Source: Acidobacteriota bacterium
Lineage (GTDB): Bacteria; Acidobacteriota; Terriglobia; Acidiferrales; UBA7541
Direction of reading: 5' to 3'
DNA: 5,334 nucleotides
Assembly (NCBI GenBank): GCA_003224515.1
Contig: QHZC01000211.1
Coordinates: 1-5,334 of the forward strand
This document shows positions 1 to 4,322 of this stretch, in pieces. The notes below the pieces were generated by a model. The model had not been told where the DNA came from. It searched no databases and was given only the letters and a program-made list of their open reading frames with translations. Made by a program: the position numbers and the translations under genes. How positions within the stretch are numbered: position 1 is the first letter of the stretch; every line of letters starts with the position of its first letter.

Positions 1-1570
1 CCGGCGTCAAGGTGATCTTCTGTACGTGCTTTCCAATCGCCGCGCGCGCGATTCGTGGCTCGGAGTCTAGCAATTTGCGCAAGTCGCGCTGCCGCACCTC
101 AACGAATCTCCGCGTGTCCCGAATGCACGATCTGACGGCTTCCGGCGTTGAACTTGCGATTTTCCCCGCAACCGTTTCGAGTTCGCGCTCTAATTCGCCC
201 AGCTTGGCAATGAGAAACCTAGATGGCTGTCCGTCCGCGATAGCCTCCGTGCAGTTTGCGATCTGCTGTTCGATGGTCGCTTTGCGCCTTTCTAGGTCGC
301 TAACGCTCGACCTTCGGGAATTCGCGGCCTTTGCCAGCGCCTCCTCAAACCCCCGTAGCGTATATTCCGTCACGTCAGGATGGAGCACCTTCGCTTGCAG
401 CCCCGCTAGAAGCTGCTCCTCAAGGGAACGCCTGAGCACCAGGAGATTGTTTCCGCAAACCTGCGGCCCACGGTAAGCATGCATCGAGCAACCGTAGCGC
501 GAATCTTCACGCTTCCTAGACCGTCCGGACACGATAGTCACGCTTCCGCCGCAGACTGAGCATTTCAGCAGCCCCGTGAACAAGTACGGAGAGCCTGCCG
601 CCCGCCCTCCGCGGATTCCGTTCTTTGCCCCCGTGCCATACAAATCATGCACGAGCCGCATGCGTCCCTGCACCGCCTCCCACAGCTTGTCGGAGATGAT
701 CCGTTGAGTCGGAATTTCCGTGCGGCGCCATTCACTCTGGAGCTTTCGCCGATGGATCCTCTTTCCCGTTTCATGCGAGCGCAGCTTGTAGGTTTTTCCC
801 CAGATCACGACGCCGCGATACCGATCATTGTGCAGGATGTGATGGATCGATGATTGACACCAGCTCTGCGACACCCTGCCCTTCTGCGGCTGTGGCGAGA
901 GAATTCCCTCGTTATTCATGTCGATGGCGATCCGTTTCATAGAGTGCCCCGCAGCGTATCGCTCAAAGATTCGCTTTATCGTCGCGGCTTGCGCCGGCTC
1001 AACTTCGAGTCTCACACCCTCGATTGCGGGCCGACCGTGAGCATCGCGCTTGTTTGAATTTTCGATAGGCACATGCCGGTAGCCGAAAACGCGACCGCCC
1101 GTGTGCAATCCCTCAATGGCCCGCTGCTCGACACCGCGAAACGTACGAGCTTTCAAGTCTTTCAGGTATAGCGAGTCCACAATACCGTGCGTCGTAACTA
1201 GGAGCTCGGCCTGCTCGCTCTCTGTGTCGATACCTTGCGCCACGAAGATGGTGCGCACGTTTACAAACCGGAGCTGCTCGAAGATTTTCAGGGAGTCGAT
1301 CATGTTCCGGCTGAGGCGGCTGGTGTCGTCCACCAGGATTACATCGAATGCACGCGGCTTCTGGGTTGCCGCTGCGAGGAGCCGCTGCAAGCCCGCACGG
1401 TTGTCTGTCGCGCCGCAGATGGCCTCATCGGTATAGATGTGGGCATCGAGCACGGTGAATCCGTGGCGCTCAGCGTACTCTCGGCATTTTCTGACTTGTT
1501 GCTCAATCGTGAGAGAGTTCTGCTTCTCGCTTGAGTAGCGGGCATAGACAGCACACTGTCTCTCGGTCAT
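1..1570 (-). CDS. Large serine site-specific recombinase, 3' end beyond window
   Basis: Open frame of 523 residues from ATG at 1570 running off the left edge without a stop. The N-terminal resolvase domain (about residues 5-150) opens with YARYSSEKQ, giving the catalytic serine S13 and R11 (gamma-delta S10 and R8). R58 in DNRAG and R85/R88 in TSRLSRN match the other active-site arginines; the usual Asp before the first arginine of the DRLSR motif is Ser84. A Recombinase domain follows (about 160-300, from VFGYR through WCQSSIHHILHNDRYRG), then a zinc ribbon with C337-x2-C340 and C361-x10-C372, then a charged coiled coil (about 405-475). This is the standard layout of the large serine integrases/transposases that insert and excise elements by double-strand breakage with a 5'-phosphoserine link. 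Only the last part of the C-terminal domain is missing. The start is supported by a GAGGGGG ribosome binding site 7 bases upstream and by an ATGA overlap with the reconstructed preceding gene. Its target and the far element end are not visible. Confidence 0.95.
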   Translation of the reverse strand, partial: MTERQCAVYARYSSEKQNSLTIEQQVRKCREYAERHGFTVLDAHIYTDEAICGATDNRAGLQRLLAAATQKPRAFDVILVDDTSRLSRNMIDSLKIFEQLRFVNVRTIFVAQGIDTESEQAELLVTTHGIVDSLYLKDLKARTFRGVEQRAIEGLHTGGRVFGYRHVPIENSNKRDAHGRPAIEGVRLEVEPAQAATIKRIFERYAAGHSMKRIAIDMNNEGILSPQPQKGRVSQSWCQSSIHHILHNDRYRGVVIWGKTYKLRSHETGKRIHRRKLQSEWRRTEIPTQRIISDKLWEAVQGRMRLVHDLYGTGAKNGIRGGRAAGSPYLFTGLLKCSVCGGSVTIVSGRSRKREDSRYGCSMHAYRGPQVCGNNLLVLRRSLEEQLLAGLQAKVLHPDVTEYTLRGFEEALAKAANSRRSSVSDLERRKATIEQQIANCTEAIADGQPSRFLIAKLGELERELETVAGKIASSTPEAVRSCIRDTRRFVEVRQRDLRKLLDSEPRIARAAIGKHVQKITLTP

Positions 1571-1778
1571 CGCAACACCCCCTCGGAAGGTAATTCCCTC
1601 GCCGCCGAATTTGCCACACCGTCATCCGAGAGTACAAGGAGATTCGGACTCTCCGTTTCCGCGAGGTACTCCTTCACGAGTGAGGGATGACCACGGCATC
1701 GATAAACTCGCGGAGCGCGGCGGGGATCTCTTCTCCCCGTGGCGTTGCCTTCCTCCCGAATTTGAGAACGTCAGCCAT
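1567..1778 (-). pseudogene. Small conserved-type protein upstream of recombinase, frameshifted
   Basis: Two overlapping frames together make one sensible protein of about 70 residues. The first, from ATG at 1778, reads MADVLKFGRKATPRGEEIPA and on through ALREFIDAVVIP, then meets a TGA at 1676-1674. The second resumes at 1680 with LVKEYLAETE and ends SEGVLR at a TGA (1569-1567). Adding one base near 1681-1685 would restore ...VVIP-x-LVKEYLAE..., a natural amphipathic helix. The restored stop overlaps the recombinase start as ATGA, as expected for a coupled gene, which is strong support for the second frame. From memory, short proteins with a PRGEEIPxALREFID-like segment sit before recombinases in acidobacterial elements; I know of no assigned function. 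The ribosome binding site before 1778 is weak. The gap is either a true mutation, a sequencing error, or programmed frameshifting; I see no clear slippery site at the junction. The 3' end of the zinc-knuckle gene overlaps it in a different frame. Confidence 0.65.
1578..1584 (-). promoter_or_regulatory. Ribosome binding site of the serine recombinase
   Basis: GAGGGGG on the minus strand, 7 bases before the ATG at 1570. It fixes the recombinase start. It lies inside the end of the preceding small gene, so translation of the two is probably coupled. Confidence 0.7.
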
Positions 1779-2164
1779 TTTTCGTCAGCCAGTCTGTTCC
1801 AGCCTCCAAAGAGGACGGGTAAGGGGTACTGCGAGAGAGGCGATTTTTGCGTCTGCAAGCCCTTTGTTTTTGATTGAATACGGACAGTTTTTTCCACGTT
1901 AGGATGCGACCCGATAGACCTGCTGCTGTCGCGTCTTTGCGCTCTGCGTTCGCGGCCGGTTTTGTACTTGCGCGGGCGGCCTGGCCTGAGGGGCGCAGAC
2001 CTACTAGCATCACCCCTACATTCACGAGAGCAGTACACTTCCGATTCGCCGTACCGCGTGAAACGAACCGCACCGAGCACGATTCCGCACGTGTCGCAAA
2101 TCTCGCGGGTGAAGCATCCATACTTTGCTAGAAGCTCATAACTTTTCTGGATGCTTAGTAGCAC
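1622..2164 (-). CDS. Small zinc-knuckle / GRPRK DNA-binding-type protein
   Basis: Protein of about 180 residues from a GTG start. I chose GTG at 2164 over upstream starts (TTG 2299, ATG 2275) because AAGGGG lies 7 bases before it, and because the longer reading crosses a 33-bp palindrome and has an unnatural sequence. Counted from the GTG there is a C23-x2-C26 ... C45-x3-C49 pattern (ICDTCG, then VYCSREC), typical of a small treble-clef or zinc-knuckle fold, followed by GRPRKYKT at 62-69, an AT-hook-like basic motif, and a basic stretch RERRAQRR. The front half closely resembles uncharacterised small proteins I recall from Acidobacteriota; no function is assigned. Its place upstream of a recombinase suggests a regulator or recombination directionality factor, which is inference. 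The last 50 or so residues look like non-protein sequence and overlap the next gene. In another frame a TGA (1773-1771) overlaps that gene's ATG, so the true C-terminus may be shorter, with a further frameshift near 1800-1850. Confidence 0.65.
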   Translation of the reverse strand: MLLSIQKSYELLAKYGCFTREICDTCGIVLGAVRFTRYGESEVYCSRECRGDASRSAPLRPGRPRKYKTGRERRAQRRDSSRSIGSHPNVEKTVRIQSKTKGLQTQKSPLSQYPLPVLFGGWNRLADEKWLTFSNSGGRQRHGEKRSPPRSASLSMPWSSLTREGVPRGNGESESPCTLG

Positions 2165-2171
2165 ACGTATT

Positions 2172-2177
2172 CCCCTT
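2172..2177 (-). promoter_or_regulatory. Ribosome binding site deciding the GTG start
   Basis: AAGGGG on the minus strand, 7 bases upstream of the GTG at 2164. It is the only good Shine-Dalgarno match near the start of the zinc-knuckle gene and favours the shorter protein. Confidence 0.55.
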
Positions 2178-2204
2178 CGCCGCGCGGCGTGCTTCCCAAC
2201 GAGC

Positions 2205-2237
2205 GAGTGGGCTGGAGCGATCGCCTCCAGCCCACTC
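2205..2237. repeat. Perfect 13-bp inverted repeat (hairpin) in leader of recombinase module
   Basis: GAGTGGGCTGGAG (2205-2217) and CTCCAGCCCACTC (2225-2237) are exact reverse complements separated by 7 bases (CGATCGC). The hairpin ends about 40 bases upstream of the GTG start of the zinc-knuckle gene, so it would fall in its mRNA leader or be a DNA operator. No T-run follows on either strand, so it is not a standard rho-independent terminator. It could be an operator, an mRNA structure, or part of an element end. Confidence 0.85.
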
Positions 2238-2314
2238 CGGTGGATTACCCGCGTCCAGACTGCGTGTCGCACCATGTGCAACCTCTGTGCTCCCAACAAT
2301 TTCGCCTCACCCCT

Positions 2315-2370
2315 GGGTGACGCAAACGGTGACGGGGAGGGTTACGCGTGTCTTTCGCGCACCCGTCACC
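2315..2370. repeat. Iteron-like heptamers GGTGACG at 12-bp spacing plus inverted copy
   Basis: GGTGACG occurs at 2316-2322 and 2328-2334 and as GGTTACG at 2340-2346, each start 12 bases after the previous one. An inverted copy CGTCACC sits at 2364-2370. The second copy and the inverted copy are the core of a 9-bp inverted repeat (GGTGACGGG 2328-2336, CCCGTCACC 2362-2370). The first copy also belongs to the tight palindrome TCACCC-CT-GGGTGA (2307-2320). Regular spacing of short repeats upstream of a recombinase module suggests a cooperative protein-binding array, for example an operator or accessory recombination sites. The binding protein is unknown. Confidence 0.55.
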
Positions 2371-2940
2371 TTTCCGCACCAGAAAAGGCGATTGAATCTC
2401 ACTAGGATCTTCGCCGCTCTACCACTACAGAGGCATCAGAAACAAAAAATGTAAAAGACAAATTGCGACCGGCACCGGAGCGCGCTCGGGCTTCCATCGT
2501 TTTTGATCCTCGTTTGTGGAAACGGCTTCACCAGGTATACGGGAGATATCAACGTGAACTCCCCTCCATATACTAAGAGGCCCTCGAGAAGGGAAAACCT
2601 CACCGAAAATCTTTGTGATTTGCCACTTTTCCTTCGGGGGCCAGCCCTCTCGGAGGCTCCCTCCAGTAGTTTCATGGCGTCCGACAGGAGGAGCTATATG
2701 AAGCGCGGCGGCGGCAGCGCGATCTGCCGCTTATCTGGGCGGATAGCCGTTACGCTTGTTAGTTTCAGGAAACGAATGGCGCCGTCGCGACAGTGTAATG
2801 GAGCCACAGGGGGAAATAGGATCACCGCCGAATTCAGCATGCCGGTCCAAGACGCCTTCGAGGGCCTCCCCATCACGAACCTGGGCGGGCGCCGTCTTGG
2901 GTTCTTTTTGCGGGTGCCTTGATGATCTCCATGTCTCTCT
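2371..2940. other. Gene-poor stretch; no convincing gene
   Basis: About 570 bases with no recognisable protein or RNA. Open frames here are short and have mixed, low-quality composition. One plus-strand frame, ATG 2698 to stop 2922 (74 residues), follows a strong AGGAGG at 2686-2691 with 6-base spacing, but its sequence matches nothing I know. A facing minus-strand ATG at 2933 with AAAGGA upstream encodes only 19 residues. A loose inverted repeat pairs 2579-2597 with 2627-2642. The promoter of the leftward recombinase module should lie at the left of this stretch or just beyond, but I see no clear -35/-10 pair. Confidence 0.5.
2698..2922 (+). CDS. Doubtful small open reading frame with strong ribosome binding site
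   Basis: 74 codons from ATG 2698 to TGA. The only positive evidence is AGGAGG (2686-2691) 6 bases before the ATG. The protein starts MKRGGGSAICRLSGRIAV and is basic, with no domain, signal peptide or membrane segment that I recognise. An open frame in another phase runs through the ATG from 2503, and the opposite strand is also open, as is common by chance in GC-rich DNA. It may be a decayed gene start or nothing. Confidence 0.18.
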   Translation: MKRGGGSAICRLSGRIAVTLVSFRKRMAPSRQCNGATGGNRITAEFSMPVQDAFEGLPITNLGGRRLGFFLRVP

Positions 2941-3016
2941 GTCCTTTCTCCCTTACGGGATGTAATGAACGTTGTCTTACAACTCCGAAACTCCGGCTCT
3001 GGGACGCGCTAAATGG

Positions 3017-3035
3017 GTCACGCGCTGCGCGTGAC
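3017..3035. repeat. 8-bp-arm hairpin
   Basis: GTCACGCG (3017-3024) and CGCGTGAC (3028-3035) form a perfect stem with a 3-base loop CTG. It abuts the larger hairpin that starts at 3036, so the two form one compact structured block. No T-run follows. Confidence 0.85.
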
Positions 3036-3104
3036 TGAGGCGGGAGCGACCCCACGGCAACCGTGACGCACGGTGCGTCAAAGGGTGGGGTCGCTCCCGC
3101 CTCA
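3036..3104. repeat. Perfect 20-bp inverted repeat enclosing a second hairpin
   Basis: TGAGGCGGGAGCGACCCCAC (3036-3055) is matched exactly by its reverse complement at 3085-3104. The 29-base interior holds another perfect hairpin, TGACGCA-CGG-TGCGTCA (3064-3080). A 20-bp GC-rich stem without mismatches cannot be chance and would form a stable cruciform or RNA structure. There is no T-run on either side, so a simple terminator is unlikely. I suspect a dispersed intergenic palindrome (REP- or MITE-like); GGGAGCGACCCC-type palindromes seem familiar from acidobacterial intergenic DNA, but that is memory and not verified. Confidence 0.9.
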
Positions 3105-3183
3105 TCCGAATTTGGCCGCGTCCTTTCGACTTTACTCTTCACGGGTTAACTCTCCTGCTTCTTTGCAAGTTCGCGTTACCGCC

Positions 3184-3263
3184 AAGGTGAAGTGAATCAA
3201 AGTCATGGGTGAAGCTCCGAGGTGAGTCCACTTCACCCGTCGGAACTGAAGTGAACACCTGGT
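3184..3263. repeat. Cluster of GTGAAGTG / CACTTCAC boxes
   Basis: GGTGAAGTG at 3186-3194 is the exact reverse complement of CACTTCACC at 3229-3237. Further related copies are GGGTGAAG near 3207 and CTGAAGTGAAC near 3247, and CTGAAGT recurs near 3268. The cluster lies upstream of the IstA remnant on the same strand. IS21-family ends carry several short transposase-binding repeats, so this may be the relic of the element's left end; that link is inference. Confidence 0.45.
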
Positions 3264-3419
3264 GCGCCTGAAGTCTGGTACTGAACGGCACTTCTGCTGG
3301 TCCCTCGGAGTCCGCCGGGAACGCAGTACGACCACCGGCTGACTGAGGACGGCGAGCGCCAGCAAAACGGCCACCGACTTTGGCCAGCCGATTTCACTCC
3401 GACTGGCAACCAAGAGCGG

Positions 3420-3535
3420 GCCACCAGTGCCTGCGAGCCGTACCGCGAGCTGATCGAGCAGGGACTCGCTCGTGGCCGGATGCCATGGCCATCTGGCAGG
3501 ACTTGGTTTCCGGTCACGGCTTTCCCAGCCAAACC
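3420..3535 (+). pseudogene. istA: IS21-family IstA transposase remnant, truncated and frameshifted
   Basis: On the plus strand, 3420-3479 reads ATSACEPYRELIEQGLARGR. After a one-base loss at about 3480 the reading continues in the next frame from 3482 as AMAIWQDLVSGHGF. This matches the segment of one IstA subgroup, ...SACEPYREVIELGLSRGRNAMAIWQDLVDxHGF..., that lies between the N-terminal helix-turn-helix and the DDE integrase core; I recall this from the family and have not searched. The Asn codon at the junction has lost one base (CGG-AT-GCC). Nothing of the upstream helix-turn-helix, the catalytic core or the IstB ATPase is present, whereas an intact IstA has roughly 400-500 residues. The open frames on the opposite strand here are shadows. 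It is a fossil of a past insertion and is not expected to be active. Confidence 0.72.
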
Positions 3536-3540
3536 ACACG

Positions 3541-3589
3541 ACTTTCCAGCTAAGGACTTTCGGCTAATCTAACCGCTTGCCTGGAAAGT
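3541..3589. repeat. 9-bp inverted repeat just after the IstA remnant
   Basis: ACTTTCCAG (3541-3549) and CTGGAAAGT (3581-3589) are exact reverse complements 31 bases apart. Between them a degenerate direct repeat is visible (GACTTTCCAGCTAA followed by GACTTTCGGCTAA). It sits where recognisable transposase sequence stops, so it might mark a junction, but it may also be chance. Confidence 0.5.
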
Positions 3590-3621
3590 GGCGAAACCGT
3601 CTATGTTTTGGGGGTTTCCAC
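3588..3621 (-). terminator. Possible weak terminator of the DUF1905 gene
   Basis: On the minus strand GTGGAAACC (3621-3613) can pair with GGTTT-CG-CCAC (3598-3588) around a 14-base loop, with a two-base bulge. It lies about 50 bases after the DUF1905 stop. Only three Ts follow, so termination would be weak; the pairing may have another meaning. Confidence 0.3.
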
Positions 3622-3669
3622 ATCTACGAGATCGCTGTTTGTCGGGACTTGAGAGTACGCCCGCTTTTG

Positions 3670-3948
3670 TTAGGTGCGTATCCGCTGTCCCAAAAGAACT
3701 TTCACAGTTTCACCGACTTCCTTTCCGATTGCTCGGCGTATCTCTAGCTTTACAGGAAGCATGTGCCTGCCGTCGCCCATAGCCATGAACGAACTTTTGA
3801 AGGGATGACCATCAATTGTGCCTCTGACCTTAACCAAGCCTCGTGTACCGAAAAACTTGACTGAATTCGGCCAGACCACATAGGTCCATCCACCCTTGTG
3901 GCTCTTCTGCAATTTGGCAGAAAACGATTTGTTCAACTTGTTCGCCAT
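3670..3948 (-). CDS. DUF1905 domain protein
   Basis: Complete 92-residue protein, ATG 3948 to TAA. The whole length is one DUF1905 domain: FSAKLQKSHKGGWTYVVWP near residues 9-27, then FFGTRGLVKVRGTIDGHPF (33-51), FKSSFMAMGDGRHMLPVK and IRRAIGKEVGETVKVLL towards the end. DUF1905 is a small beta-barrel family of unknown biochemical role; some members carry a YdeI/OmpD-associated domain at the C-terminus, which this protein lacks. There is no signal peptide or membrane segment, so it is probably cytoplasmic. A GGGAG lies 10 bases before the ATG and GAAGG directly abuts it. TATACT at 3971-3966 could be a -10 box but would leave only about 10 bases of leader. The neighbours do not indicate a role. 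Confidence 0.93.
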   Translation of the reverse strand: MANKLNKSFSAKLQKSHKGGWTYVVWPNSVKFFGTRGLVKVRGTIDGHPFKSSFMAMGDGRHMLPVKLEIRRAIGKEVGETVKVLLGQRIRT

Positions 3949-4322
3949 CCTTCAGACGCTCCCGGAGTATACGTCACACCATGCGCACCCGGCATAATGA
4001 CCAAATCGTACCAGCCGCCTACCGGGCAGTAGGCCGATTCCTGCCTTTGATGTACTTGCTGCGATTCTGATTCTTGTTCAATATGAATGTCATGGTCAGG
4101 GGCGAGCCAAGGACAGCCGCGAGAAATTCGAGTTCACAGGACTCGCCGCGGTTGCCGAATGCTCAGCCGGAGGCGCCTTTCCAGAGATTGCGCCAAGTTC
4201 CTGAACGCTTGCTATGCTGTGTGATATCAGGGAGACGGTCGTGGATCGCTATCGCCGAATGGCTCTGGCAGCACTTGTATCCTTTCCAGGCTTCCCGCCA
4301 GCGTGCAAAGAGGTCCGACCGC
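3949..4322. other. Intergenic stretch of about 370 bases; no recognisable gene
   Basis: It lies between the end of the GGDEF-EAL gene and the DUF1905 start. It contains a short perfect hairpin, GCCTAC-CGGGCA-GTAGGC (4017-4034), without a T-run, about 70 bases upstream of the DUF1905 start. I looked for coding sequence on both strands; the plus-strand frame 4074-4361 runs into the antisense of the EAL gene and has no family resemblance or ribosome binding site. No clear rho-independent terminator follows the EAL gene. Confidence 0.5.

Noticed and set aside
12..1534. Several plus-strand open frames across the left 1.5 kb
   Set aside because: They are antisense shadows of the continuous minus-strand serine recombinase, which carries clear family motifs throughout.
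2385..2440. Minus-strand TAGTGGTAGAGC and TTCAATC strings resembling tRNA D-arm and T-loop
   Set aside because: No acceptor stem, no anticodon stem and no pairing T-stem around TTCAATC can be formed, so it is not a tRNA and I cannot support a tRNA fragment.
2874..2933. Minus-strand ATG with a good AAAGGA ribosome binding site, product starting MEIIKAPAKR
   Set aside because: It stops after 19 residues and no downstream frame continues it convincingly; a decayed cupin-like start was considered, but the resemblance is limited to a few residues.
2941..3127. GTCCTTTC present at 2941-2948 and 3120-3127, flanking the hairpin block like a target-site duplication
   Set aside because: No terminal inverted repeats lie next to the copies, and an 8-base low-complexity match in this distance can occur by chance.
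3132..3539. Minus-strand open frames of 135 and 99 codons
   Set aside because: They lie opposite the IstA remnant, lack family resemblance, and are best explained as shadows in GC-rich DNA.
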